A stretch of 64,000 bases of DNA from assembly GCA_937997345.1 (NCBI GenBank), contig CALKTD010000010.1, forward strand, positions 62,001 to 126,000, written 5' to 3'. Shown here in pieces: positions 52,226-60,932 of this stretch (its first letter is position 1; each line of letters starts with the position of its first letter). The position numbers were made by a program, and so were the translations under genes. This DNA is from an uncultured Atopobium sp. GTDB taxonomy: Bacteria > Actinomycetota > Coriobacteriia > Coriobacteriales > Atopobiaceae. The notes under the pieces are model-generated. The model was not told where the DNA came from and made no database searches. It was given only the letters and a program-made list of their open reading frames with translations.

Positions 52226-53462
52226 GTGCGGTGAGCGCAAGCGCAAGGCAGCCACTCATTAGTACAATACCAATGCCAAAGAGCACTAAGAAACCGTGGG
52301 CTGAGCCGTCTACAATTAGGCTCCAAATAATGAGCGCACAGGCAGAGACAAAGGAGCTGACACCTGCAATTCTTGAGTAAATGAGAGTGGAATCTTTTTT
52401 GCCAAATACTGTGCGTACCAAAAGTGGTGAGCCGACCGTTGTAAGGGCGTAGGCAATTCCAAACAAGAAGGTTCCTGCCAGCAAGAGCGGCAACACCGGA
52501 AGTTTAACTCCCAGCAAAAGTAAGCCAACAACGCCCGAGAAAATTCCTACAAAGCAGGCAAGTTTTACCGAAATATCGCTTAATGCGCCTAGAAGTACCT
52601 TTCCAATTGCTTGTCCAAGCATAGTTGCTCCAGCAAGAAGGCCTGTAGCCGCAGCAATAGCAGGAGCGGTTTCTGCAAACGTTGCGGCATAGCTAGGGAA
52701 GTACTGAGAGATTTGCTGGTTAAGGGTAATGAGTGCATAAAACGCTGCAATCATATAAAACTCTGGATATTTCATTGCGTCATCAGCGGAGATGTCGGTT
52801 GAAGAAGTCTCTGCAACTTCAACGTTTTTCTCGTCAGTAGAGGAGAAGGTAAGAGGTGTAAGGCCAAGGTCTTGGGGTTTCTTGCGTGCTACAAAAAGGG
52901 TAAAGGGGAGTGTTCCTACAAGCATGACCAGGGCAAAAATCAGATAGCAAGCACGCCATCCTTCAGGACCAGACGAGATAATGGCAGATCCAATAGGATT
53001 AAAGACTGTGCCACCAATGCCGGTAAACGCAAAGCAGAGTCCCATAAAAGTACCAACGCGCTGGTCAAACCAATCGTTGATAAGGGCGGGGACGCACAAG
53101 AACATGAGCGCAGGTACACCAATGCCAAGTCCCACTGCGCAAAGATAAAAATGCCACATCTCTTGAGCTGCTGACATAGCTCCGTATGAGATTGCGCAGA
53201 TGATGACGCTTGCAGAGAGTACCAGGCGCGTGTCATGCGTTTTATAGAACTTACCTATGAACGGCAAGGCTACTGTCATGGCAATGCAGAGTACTGAGAA
53301 GACCGCAGAGAAGGCAACGCGGGGAACGCCAAAATATTGTGAAACTGGTGTGATAAAGATGCCAAAGCACGTAAGGATAATGGCGCACGGCAAAAACATG
53401 ATGACAATACAAGTTGCAACGATGGCATATGCATACTTAGTGCCTAGTAAACGTTGTAGCAC
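52200..53462 (-). CDS. MFS transporter, oxalate/formate antiporter-like
   Basis: The GTG at 53462, five bases after AGGAG, gives 420 residues with 12 predicted helices and a central charged loop (about 190-215). GIFITPVSQYFGVPR and GLCFAFTGIGGTVFNPIGSAII are typical of the OFA/monocarboxylate branch of the major facilitator superfamily. The substrate is unknown. The longer frame to 53540 reads through a strong hairpin and is less likely. Confidence 0.8.
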   Translation of the reverse strand: MLQRLLGTKYAYAIVATCIVIMFLPCAIILTCFGIFITPVSQYFGVPRVAFSAVFSVLCIAMTVALPFIGKFYKTHDTRLVLSASVIICAISYGAMSAAQEMWHFYLCAVGLGIGVPALMFLCVPALINDWFDQRVGTFMGLCFAFTGIGGTVFNPIGSAIISSGPEGWRACYLIFALVMLVGTLPFTLFVARKKPQDLGLTPLTFSSTDEKNVEVAETSSTDISADDAMKYPEFYMIAAFYALITLNQQISQYFPSYAATFAETAPAIAAATGLLAGATMLGQAIGKVLLGALSDISVKLACFVGIFSGVVGLLLLGVKLPVLPLLLAGTFLFGIAYALTTVGSPLLVRTVFGKKDSTLIYSRIAGVSSFVSACALIIWSLIVDGSAHGFLVLFGIGIVLMSGCLALALTALKRADKRV

Positions 53463-53492
53463 TGAGGCTCCTCTCTTTTGGCCAGAAATAGT

Positions 53493-53528
53493 GTAGGCGA
53501 TGTGCCGTAAAAAGGACACATCGCCTAC
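53493..53528. repeat. Perfect 12-bp inverted repeat between the MFS and hemerythrin genes
   Basis: GTAGGCGATGTG (53493-53504) pairs with CACATCGCCTAC (53517-53528) over a 12-base loop. It lies in the 5' leader of the MFS gene, or after the hemerythrin gene, both on the minus strand. No T-run follows on the minus strand. Confidence 0.7.
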
Positions 53529-53622
53529 CGAGTCGTACAAAATTTTTAAAGGACCTCAACAGTTTTCTCGTGTGCGTTCTTACTTACGCTTTTTACATGC
53601 ACCGTTTTGCGTGCATATGACC

Positions 53623-55215
53623 TTAGCTGTCAGAGCCTCTGCGGTTTTCTCCCTCAAGAGCGCGGATTGGTCCGATGTCCTGAGTGGTCTCAAGAGCGCC
53701 AAGGTAGTTACCCTCTTCATCGCGGACAGCAAAGTAACGGACATAGAGGAACTTGTCCTTAACCTCAAACCAGAACTCAGAGCAATCACGCTTGCCGCTC
53801 TTGAACTCAGTGAGGATACGGCGAACTGCTTCTTGGCTCTTTGGTGGATGACAATCGTAGACGTCACGACCAAGGCAACTCTTTGGACGAGGGAAGGCGC
53901 GGGTGTCGCCGTGGCTGAAGTAACGTGTCTTGTCATCTGCATCAACAAAGGTAATGTCAAGCGGAATGGTTGCAAAGACAGCCTCAAGCTGAGGAATGGT
54001 GAACTCGCCGGTAGAGAGCTTAACTTTGCCGTCAGTAGAGATTACTTCCTCTTCTGCCTCAGCGTTATTCTCGCCCATAGCACCTGCGGCTTCCATCTCT
54101 TTAAGCTTGTCGTTTGCAAGCTCAAGAGGATCTGCGTGCCATGAAGGAGGATTGACGCCAAATGCGTGACCAAACTCGTTCTCCTCAGCGGCAATCTGGG
54201 TCCACTGGGTGGCGGTTAAGTGCTCAAGGGAAAGCGGAATAAGGACGTTCTCTTCCTTGGAAGCCATGGACTCAGTGCCCTCAATAGCCTCATCCAGATA
54301 GTCAGCAACGCCTGCCATAAGGCCTGCATCATACTGGCCGTATGCAGTCTCGAGCAGAGCCTCTGCACCGTTAACAGCGTTTCGTACCTCGTCGTCCTTA
54401 CCCCACATAACCTTTGAAGGACCGGTGATATCGTGGCGCTCTAGGTGAGGGAAGAGCAGCTCTTCCTTGCGCTTGTAGTGAACAAAGACCTCATCAAAGG
54501 CGTCCATATCAGCCTTCAGAATTGCTGCAACGCCAGCGCACTCTTCGTTGCTGGAAGACTCAGTAAGCGTACGAGCACGCTTTACATCTGGAGCAACGCG
54601 GTCGTGGATAAAGGCAAGAATGCGGTCGTTTTCTTGACGCATGGTCCAAACAGGATGGCCAGGGGTCTCTTCAACAGCACCTGTTGGTGCGCAGGAAACC
54701 TTGCCTTCAAAGAGGGCAGCATGAACGTCGCAGAGCTTCAGGACCTTCTCCATAGGAACGCCGCCAGCAATAAGTTCCTGCTCAGCGGTAGAAATCTCAG
54801 ATCCAGAGACATCTTTGAAGTTACGAGCAAAATCCTCGCGAACAGCCTCGATGTCCTCACCGTCGTTAAGGCGCTCAAGGTACTGGACGATAAGAGCTTT
54901 GCGCTCCTCAGGAGTCTGCGCGATAGGTGCGTTCTCTGCCTCTGCGGGTTTCTCGTCAGCTGGGGTTTCTGCTGCTGCAGGCTCCTCATCACCAAGAATG
55001 GTAAAGCCGTGAGAGCGGAAGATTGCTTTGAGCTCCTCAAGGTCTACGCCTTTGTGGTCGCAACCTTTAGGGATGGTCATAAAACGTCCCATGGTCTGCA
55101 GACGGCCTGGCTCGGTAATCTCGGCAAAGCCGTTTTCTGCCATGAGGCCTTTAATGACGGGATACTTAGTGCAAATCTCATAAACGGATTTGCTTAAATC
55201 AAGAACCTGTGCCAT
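53623..55215 (-). CDS. DUF438/hemerythrin/PAS domain protein
   Basis: A 530-residue multidomain protein. It has an N-terminal DUF1858-like domain (1-75), a charged Glu/Ala/Pro linker, and a DUF438 segment (RKALIVQYLERLNDGEDIEAVREDF). A hemerythrin-like four-helix bundle follows, with spaced His and Glu (GHPVWTMRQENDRILAFIH, HYKRKEELLFPHLE, SLEHLTATQW). The C-terminal PAS domain (about 405-520) begins QLEAVFATIPLDITFVDADD. Such proteins are thought to sense redox state or bind iron or oxygen in anaerobes. AGAGGAG precedes the ATG. Confidence 0.88.
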   Translation of the reverse strand: MAQVLDLSKSVYEICTKYPVIKGLMAENGFAEITEPGRLQTMGRFMTIPKGCDHKGVDLEELKAIFRSHGFTILGDEEPAAAETPADEKPAEAENAPIAQTPEERKALIVQYLERLNDGEDIEAVREDFARNFKDVSGSEISTAEQELIAGGVPMEKVLKLCDVHAALFEGKVSCAPTGAVEETPGHPVWTMRQENDRILAFIHDRVAPDVKRARTLTESSSNEECAGVAAILKADMDAFDEVFVHYKRKEELLFPHLERHDITGPSKVMWGKDDEVRNAVNGAEALLETAYGQYDAGLMAGVADYLDEAIEGTESMASKEENVLIPLSLEHLTATQWTQIAAEENEFGHAFGVNPPSWHADPLELANDKLKEMEAAGAMGENNAEAEEEVISTDGKVKLSTGEFTIPQLEAVFATIPLDITFVDADDKTRYFSHGDTRAFPRPKSCLGRDVYDCHPPKSQEAVRRILTEFKSGKRDCSEFWFEVKDKFLYVRYFAVRDEEGNYLGALETTQDIGPIRALEGENRRGSDS

Positions 55216-55294
55216 ACGGGCTCCTCTCGGATAGGATTAGAAAGTCTACTATGGCTTACTTTATACCCAAAGTGTGACAGGACTTCCATATGGC

Positions 55295-55316
55295 TTTTGT
55301 TGTGGTTACAACAAAA
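55295..55316. repeat. Hairpin between the EEP and hemerythrin genes
   Basis: TTTTGTTGT (55295-55303) pairs perfectly with ACAACAAAA (55308-55316) around GGTT. A/T-rich and without a following T-run on the minus strand. Confidence 0.5.
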
Positions 55317-55322
55317 CAAAAA

Positions 55323-56498
55323 TTATTCTTTACTCTTTAGGGTAAATGACAACAGAACCGGGTTGTGGTCCGAGTAAGCAAATTGCGTGTCAATGTTTCT
55401 GGCGGTTGCAACAACATTGTCCGAGACAATCCAGCCATCAACTGTGGTGGTGTATGTCTTGTCCTTCTCGTATGGAATGTCATCTCCGCGGCAGGTAGGA
55501 ACGTTGGTAAGGTTGTCTGGGGCCACAACGCTAAAGCCTTCTGGCAAGTCAGACTCTTTGAGTTCTGCTACCCAGTCTGGTACCTGCTGAACAGAAGGAT
55601 AGAGTGTAAGCGAGCCCAAAATGGCATGGTTCCAGTCGCCGCCTGCAATAACGTAATTACCCTTATCGCGCTCCTCAGACATTATTTTGGTCAGAAGTGC
55701 AAGCTGCTGCGCGCGACTGGTGCCACCTTTGTCATAAGCAGACATGTGGCTGTTAATAAGTACCAGCTCATGACCATCGCTGGTAGGGTAGCGTGTAATC
55801 ATAAAGCAACGGTCTAGGTCAAAGAATTTTGTTGGGAATGACTCATTAATGGGGTAGGTACGACGAGTTGCGCTTGAAGCAAGTACGTTTGAAAGCGTAA
55901 GAATTCCCGAGTTAGAAGTACCGTGAAATTCAGTGAGTGGATAGGCGAGAAACGCGGTGTGGAAGTTCTGCGCAAAATATGATGCGTAGGATCCAAAGCG
56001 GCTCTCTGCTTCAGAAACTTGATTCACATGCCAACTTCTATCGGATGAGGTATCAATCTCTTGGAAGAGAATAAAGTCAGGAGTTGTACCGCCATTCAGA
56101 GAAGAAACGGTGTTCAGGGCACCGTTTGTAGTGTAAAGAACGGAGTTTCTGCTTACCGCGCGTCCGTGAGTTCCCACGGTGCGTGTACCATCCTGCATGA
56201 TGCCTTCATCCATAAAGAAGGTGTAATCAGGGGTATAAGCACCAAAGCCAATATTGTAGGTCGAAGCTGTGTAGGTTTGGCCTACCTGTACGGTTGTAGC
56301 CTCAGGAGAGGCGCCTTGATTGGATACGGGAGTATTGTCAGGAATACGGTAGTAAGTAAGCTGCAGGTAGAGGACATATCCACCAAGAACCAGTAAAGCT
56401 AGAACAAAAAGCCCGCCTACAAATTTGAAAAGTGGTGCAAGAACCCTTTTTAGAAGGCCAGTAATAAACTTAAGGCCAAGAGACAAAACTCTTTTCAT
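55323..56498 (-). CDS. Membrane-anchored endonuclease/exonuclease/phosphatase family protein
   Basis: A 391-residue protein. A basic N-terminus and one membrane helix (about 28-46, LFVLALLVLGGYVLYLQLTY) place the catalytic domain outside. EEP-fold motifs are DFILFQEID (Glu), LINSHMSAYDKGG, VIAGGDWNHAILG and FAYSDHNPVLLSF. The family includes nucleases, sphingomyelinases and phosphatases; the substrate is not evident. It stands alone on the minus strand, divergent from the aminotransferase. Confidence 0.82.
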   Translation of the reverse strand: MKRVLSLGLKFITGLLKRVLAPLFKFVGGLFVLALLVLGGYVLYLQLTYYRIPDNTPVSNQGASPEATTVQVGQTYTASTYNIGFGAYTPDYTFFMDEGIMQDGTRTVGTHGRAVSRNSVLYTTNGALNTVSSLNGGTTPDFILFQEIDTSSDRSWHVNQVSEAESRFGSYASYFAQNFHTAFLAYPLTEFHGTSNSGILTLSNVLASSATRRTYPINESFPTKFFDLDRCFMITRYPTSDGHELVLINSHMSAYDKGGTSRAQQLALLTKIMSEERDKGNYVIAGGDWNHAILGSLTLYPSVQQVPDWVAELKESDLPEGFSVVAPDNLTNVPTCRGDDIPYEKDKTYTTTVDGWIVSDNVVATARNIDTQFAYSDHNPVLLSFTLKSKE

Positions 56499-56575
56499 GC
56501 GAACCTCGTATCAATCAAGTGTCGTATGATTTAAATGATAACTATTATGGATTGAAAGTGCGTTGAGGAGTTTGT

Positions 56576-57727
56576 ATGTCGCTATCAAGAAATACAACAC
56601 TAGAGCTTTTCAAACCCTCTGGAATCAGGCGTTTCTCGGCACTTGCTGCTGCAACACCAGGATGTATTTCTTTAACTATTGGAGAGCCAGGAGAAGACAC
56701 TCCAGCCCCTATTTGCAACTTAGTAGACAGAGAACTTGCAGTTGGAAACACTCACTATCCACCTAACATTGGTACCCCTGAGCTCAGAAGAGCTATTGCC
56801 GATTGGGAGTCTGCTCGTGGTATGAAGGTAGGCCCAGACGGCATTGTAGTTACCGTAGGAGCAACAGAGGCTATTTCTGCTGCCATGTTAACGCTGATGA
56901 ATCCAGGCGATGAAGTTATCATCCCTGAGCCAGCGTATTTGGTATACAGGACCCTTTGCCAGCTTAATCGTGGTGTAGTTGTGCCGCTTGATACCAGCGC
57001 CAATCATTTCAAAATTGATGCTGAGCAACTTAAGTCAAAGATTTCAGAGAAGACAAAGCTTATTGTGCTGACTTCTCCTAACAATCCTACGGGATGTGTT
57101 TATACAAAAGAGTCACTTGATGTGGTAGCAGAACTTGCCCGCAAACACGGCTTTTATGTTTTATGCGATGACGTTTATAGAGAGCTTACGTATGTTCAGA
57201 ATGTTCCTCGTTTTGCGGAGCTTTATCCAGACTTAGCTGATCGCTGTATTGTGACAAATAGTTTCTCAAAGCCATGGGCAATGACGGGTTGGAGACTTGG
57301 TTGGGTTGCTACCTCTGATGAGCTTGCGACAGATATTGGAAAGGTCCACGCCCAGCTGGTGTCTTCTGTTCCTTCATTTTTGCAGCCAGCTGCTCTCTAT
57401 GCACTTTCTTACGATGTCACGCCTATGCGCACAAATTATCAAAAGCGCAGGCAGATTGTACTTTCTGCACTTCAAGATATGAAGCTACCCGTGGAAGAGC
57501 CAGAAGGTGCCTTTTACGCATTTCCATCAATCAAGGAATTTGCCCTTGATTCTGAGACGTTTTGTGAGCGAGCAATCAAGGAGTTTGGTGTAGCGTTGGT
57601 ACCTGGCGTTTTCTTTGGCGCTGAGGGCTATGTGCGTATTAGTTATGCCGCTTCTGACAAGAATCTGGCAGAAGGTCTTTCTCGCCTTAAGACTTTTGTT
57701 AATACTTTGCGAGAAGAACAAAACTAG
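56576..57727 (+). CDS. Class I aminotransferase, PatA/DapX-like
   Basis: A 383-residue fold-type I PLP enzyme with the lysine in NSFSKPWAMTGWRLGW, LTSPNNPTGCVY and DDVYRELTY. N- and C-terminal stretches (SGIRRFSALAA, ISLTIGEP, PEGAFYAFPSIKEF, GVALVPG) closely follow the Bacillus N-acetyl-LL-diaminopimelate aminotransferase PatA. It lies directly before the lysine operon, which uses the acetylase route and lacks its aminotransferase, so the DapX role is likely but inferred. GAGGAG precedes the ATG. It is outside the riboswitch-controlled transcript. Confidence 0.82.
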   Translation: MSLSRNTTLELFKPSGIRRFSALAAATPGCISLTIGEPGEDTPAPICNLVDRELAVGNTHYPPNIGTPELRRAIADWESARGMKVGPDGIVVTVGATEAISAAMLTLMNPGDEVIIPEPAYLVYRTLCQLNRGVVVPLDTSANHFKIDAEQLKSKISEKTKLIVLTSPNNPTGCVYTKESLDVVAELARKHGFYVLCDDVYRELTYVQNVPRFAELYPDLADRCIVTNSFSKPWAMTGWRLGWVATSDELATDIGKVHAQLVSSVPSFLQPAALYALSYDVTPMRTNYQKRRQIVLSALQDMKLPVEEPEGAFYAFPSIKEFALDSETFCERAIKEFGVALVPGVFFGAEGYVRISYAASDKNLAEGLSRLKTFVNTLREEQN

Positions 57728-57759
57728 CCCAAATACAGAGCTTTCTGTGGTAGGGTTTT

Positions 57760-57926
57760 ACTGTCAATAGAGGAGCGAGCACGATGGGTTCTGGGTTAGT
57801 CGGCAGGCAGTGACCCCAGAAGGAGGCGAGGTTCGCCGAACTTGGCAATCAGGCGTGGTTGTCAGGTGGGCTTGTATGAAATACATGCAAGACTGTCCGA
57901 GATTTCGGGGGTGCTACTTTGACGGT
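57760..57926 (+). ncRNA. Lysine riboswitch (L box) aptamer
   Basis: The leader of lysA carries L-box hallmarks in order: AGAGGAGCG, an AGTC-containing loop, AGGCGAGGTTCGCCGAACTT, then GACTGTCCGAGAT and GGTGCTACTTTG. The closing P1 stem pairs ACTGTCAATAG (57760-57770) with CTACTTTGACGGT (57914-57926). It binds lysine and controls the genes downstream. Confidence 0.88.
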
Positions 57927-57955
57927 GTATTGCGCCCCCAATTTGAGGGGGAGCT
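57907..57955 (+). promoter_or_regulatory. Expression platform of the lysine riboswitch (SD sequestration)
   Basis: CCCCC (57935-57939) can pair either with GGGGG upstream (57907-57911, extended as GGGGGTGC/GCGCCCCC) or with GGGGG downstream (57947-57951), which is the ribosome site of lysA. No T-run follows. This fits translational control: with lysine bound the upstream G-run is held in the aptamer and the ribosome site is masked. Confidence 0.7.
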
Positions 57956-59260
57956 TTGAGTAAGAAACCGTTTGTTTCTGTAGATGCCCTAGAGGCAATC
58001 ACTAAGACGTATCCAACGCCATTCTACCTGTATAACAAGGCAGAGATTGTTCGCCGCGCAAAGCTGTTACAAGAGGCTTTTAGCTGGAACACTGGCTTTA
58101 AAGAGTACTTTGCGGTGAAGGCTACGCCAAATCCATACATTGTGAGACTGCTTGCGGAGCTTGGTTGTGGCTGTGACTGTGCAAATGCAACCGAGCTTAC
58201 CCTTGCAAAAGCCTGTGGAGTTACTGGTCAAAACATTATGCTCTCGTCAAACGACACTATGGTGCTTGACTTTGCTCGAGCTCATGAGCTGGGAGCCATT
58301 ATTAACTTAGACGCTGGTGGCGATATGCTTGCAACGCTTGAAGAAGCGGTGGGATGCAATATGCCTCAGGTCATGTGCGCACGCCTCAATCCAGGCGGTG
58401 TGTTTGAGTCGCAAAACGGCATTATTGGAAATCCCGATGATGCTAAGTTTGGCATGACAGAAGAGCAGCTTTTCCAGACGTTTGCATACCTTAAGACCAA
58501 AGGCGTCACTGAGTTTGGCCTCCATGCCTTCCTGGCAAGTAATGCTCAAGAGGAAGATTACTATCCAAACCTCGCGCGCGTCCTCTTTAAGCTGGCTGTT
58601 AAGTTGCACAAAGAACTTGATATCCATATTGGATTTATTGATCTTTCTGGTGGCATTGGTGTGGCGTATGAGCCAGACCAAGTTGAGCCTGACGTCTTGG
58701 CCATTGGTCAGGGTGTAAAGCACGCCTTTGAAGAGGTCTTAGTTCCTGCGGGTATGGGAGACGTTGCCATTTACACTGAGCTTGGTCGTTGGCTTTTGGG
58801 CCCCGCCGGTGCGCTTGTTACTCGCGTTTTGCACCAAAAAGAGACGTACCGCCACTACCTAGGCGTAGACGCGTGTGCGGCAAACCTTATGCGTCCTGCA
58901 ATCTATGACGCCTACCATCACATCACTGTTATGGACAAAGAGGATGTCCCTGCAACACATATCTACAACGTTGTGGGCGGACTTTGCGAGAATAACGATC
59001 AGTTTGCAAAGAACCGCCAGCTCCCAGAGGTAGCTGTGGGTGACCTCTTGTTCATTCACGATACAGGTGCTCATGGTTTCTCGATGGGCTATAACTACAA
59101 CGGCCGTCTGCGCTCCGCTGAGCTGCTGCTTCTAGAAGATGGATCCGTGCAGCTTATTCGCCGCGCTGAGACAGAGGCCGATTACTTTGCAACGCTTGCA
59201 TTTGATGGCTCCGATTTTTCTGATCTTGCACAACAAACAACTACAAACACCACACGTTAG
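57956..59260 (+). CDS. lysA: Diaminopimelate decarboxylase
   Basis: A 434-residue PLP enzyme that makes lysine from meso-diaminopimelate. The PLP lysine is in EYFAVKATPNPYIVRLLAELG (about residue 55). GCDCANATEL and the C-terminal IHDTGAHGFSMGYNYNGRLR are family signatures. The start is TTG, two bases after GGGGGAG, a poor arrangement that would make translation sensitive to the riboswitch. First gene of the lysine operon. Confidence 0.95.
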   Translation: MSKKPFVSVDALEAITKTYPTPFYLYNKAEIVRRAKLLQEAFSWNTGFKEYFAVKATPNPYIVRLLAELGCGCDCANATELTLAKACGVTGQNIMLSSNDTMVLDFARAHELGAIINLDAGGDMLATLEEAVGCNMPQVMCARLNPGGVFESQNGIIGNPDDAKFGMTEEQLFQTFAYLKTKGVTEFGLHAFLASNAQEEDYYPNLARVLFKLAVKLHKELDIHIGFIDLSGGIGVAYEPDQVEPDVLAIGQGVKHAFEEVLVPAGMGDVAIYTELGRWLLGPAGALVTRVLHQKETYRHYLGVDACAANLMRPAIYDAYHHITVMDKEDVPATHIYNVVGGLCENNDQFAKNRQLPEVAVGDLLFIHDTGAHGFSMGYNYNGRLRSAELLLLEDGSVQLIRRAETEADYFATLAFDGSDFSDLAQQTTTNTTR

Positions 59261-59275
59261 AGGGCGAGAAAAACT

Positions 59276-60169
59276 ATGGACATGAAGAATTTGACTGGTG
59301 CAATCACCGCTTTAGTAACCCCATTTGATGCTCAGGGAAATGTTGATTTTGAGGCTCTAGAACACTTTGTAGACTTCCAAATTGAGCAGGGAATTGACGG
59401 TATTTTAGCCCTTGGCACTACTGGCGAGTCCTCAACCATGACAGACGAGGAAGATATCGAGGTAGTCAAGGCGATTCTTGCTCGAGCTCAGGGCAAAGTT
59501 CCTGTTATTGGCGGTGCTGGCTCCAACTCTTCTGCTGAGTCTTTGCGCAAAGCAGAGGCTCTAGAGAAGGCGGGTGTTGATGGTCTGCTGCTGATTACTC
59601 CTTACTACAACAAGAGTAACGAAGAGGGCATCTACCAGCACTTCTCGTATGTACTCGACCGTGTTGATGTTCCTTGTATTTTGTATAACATTCCTGGTAG
59701 AACGGGCTGCTCAATTTCTGAGCGTAACGTTCAGAGGCTTGCGGCACATCCAAATGCATGGGGCATTAAAGAGGCTTCTGGAGATATTTCATACGCAACA
59801 AAGGTTGCTCGTTATTTGAGCGATGACTTTACTATGTGGTCTGGAAATGACGACATGATTGTGCCGCTGCTTTCTCTTGGCGCTTCTGGTGTTATTTCTG
59901 TTTGGTCTAACCTTGATCCAAAGATGGTTCATGACCTAGTAGTTGCATGGCACCGCGGAGAGGTCTCCCTTGCTCGCGAGCTTCAGCTTCAGTATCTTGA
60001 CCTGGTACACGCCCTCTTCTGCGAGGTCAATCCAATTCCAGTAAAAGCCGCGCTGGCTCGTATGGGACTTATGGAAGAAAATTATCGTCTGCCTCTGTGG
60101 AAGATGACAGAAGAGCATGCAGAGGTGCTTGAGAACGCTCTGAGAAAGGCTGGTCTTCTTGATGCCTAG
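59276..60169 (+). CDS. dapA: 4-hydroxy-tetrahydrodipicolinate synthase
   Basis: A 297-residue Schiff-base aldolase. ALVTPFDAQGNVDF opens the barrel, GTTGESSTMTDEE binds the pyruvate carboxylate, the tyrosine is in LYNIPGRTG, and the lysine in WGIKEASGD. It makes the first committed step to DAP and lysine from pyruvate and aspartate semialdehyde. A GGCGAGAA octamer takes the place of a standard ribosome site before the ATG. An ATG six bases later is also possible. Confidence 0.96.
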   Translation: MDMKNLTGAITALVTPFDAQGNVDFEALEHFVDFQIEQGIDGILALGTTGESSTMTDEEDIEVVKAILARAQGKVPVIGGAGSNSSAESLRKAEALEKAGVDGLLLITPYYNKSNEEGIYQHFSYVLDRVDVPCILYNIPGRTGCSISERNVQRLAAHPNAWGIKEASGDISYATKVARYLSDDFTMWSGNDDMIVPLLSLGASGVISVWSNLDPKMVHDLVVAWHRGEVSLARELQLQYLDLVHALFCEVNPIPVKAALARMGLMEENYRLPLWKMTEEHAEVLENALRKAGLLDA

Positions 60170-60878
60170 TGCAGTAGTGATTGGTACCGGCAAGATGGGA
60201 AAGCTCATCGAGCAGACCCTGATTGCTCACGGCTTTGAGGTGCTTGGTGCGTTTGGTCACGAGAATATCAATCAGTTGAGCACCGTTGAGCAGACGCCTG
60301 ATGTGGTTGTGGATTTCTCTGGCGTTGCTGCTTTTGAGGCTGTTGTCGGCTTTGTGCGTGAGCGTGGGTGTGCGCTGGTTTCTGGCACCACGGGTTTCTC
60401 GTCAGAGCAACTCTTGGAGCTAAAGCAGTTGGGGGAGAGCGTACCGGTGATTCATGCGGCAAACTATTCGGTTGGCGTTGCCGTGTTGAGGCGTGCGGTT
60501 GCTATGGCTGCTGAGGCGCTTGACGGCTGGGATACCGAGATTGTGGAGACGCACCATAACCAGAAGGTTGACGCTCCATCTGGTACAGCAAAACTGTTGC
60601 TAGCCGCTATTGACCCAGAGGGAACTCGTCCGGTTGTTTCTGGTCGCGAGGGCTTCTGCGGAGCTCGCACCAAAGATGAGATTGGCGTGTTTGCACTCAG
60701 AGGCGGTACAGTTGCCGGCACTCATGAGGTGCACTTCTTTGGGCAGGATGAGGAAGTCTGTCTGACACATCGCGCAACATCACGTCAGATTTTTGTCAAC
60801 GGAGCCGTTGCGTGTGCCCAGAAATTACTTACAAAAGCTCCAGGTTTTTATACCTTTGAAGAGTTGATTTTTGGATAA
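60162..60878 (+). CDS. dapB: 4-hydroxy-tetrahydrodipicolinate reductase
   Basis: A 238-residue NAD(P)H-dependent reductase. The Rossmann motif is VVIGTGKMGKLIEQ, followed by VVVDFSG, GTTGFSSEQ and the catalytic THHNQKVDAPSGTAKLL. The ATG at 60162 overlaps the end of dapA by eight bases, so the two are coupled. Second step of the DAP pathway. Confidence 0.95.
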   Translation: MPSAVVIGTGKMGKLIEQTLIAHGFEVLGAFGHENINQLSTVEQTPDVVVDFSGVAAFEAVVGFVRERGCALVSGTTGFSSEQLLELKQLGESVPVIHAANYSVGVAVLRRAVAMAAEALDGWDTEIVETHHNQKVDAPSGTAKLLLAAIDPEGTRPVVSGREGFCGARTKDEIGVFALRGGTVAGTHEVHFFGQDEEVCLTHRATSRQIFVNGAVACAQKLLTKAPGFYTFEELIFG

Positions 60879-60884
60879 CCGCAT

Positions 60885-60908
60885 GTGTTGGCCTCTATAG
60901 GTCAGCAC
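60885..60908 (+). repeat. Hairpin between dapB and dapH
   Basis: GTGTTGGCCT (60885-60894) pairs with AGGTCAGCAC (60899-60908), ten bp with two G-T pairs, around CTAT. Only a broken T-run follows (CTGTTTGTTTG), so it could reduce rather than stop transcription. Confidence 0.5.
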
Positions 60909-60932
60909 CTGTTTGTTTGAGAAAGGACGCGC

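Noticed and set aside
53500..54144. Plus-strand open frames opposite the hemerythrin/PAS gene (53500-54144, 54445-55197)
   Set aside because: The minus-strand gene has clear domains and a good ribosome site; the plus frames do not.
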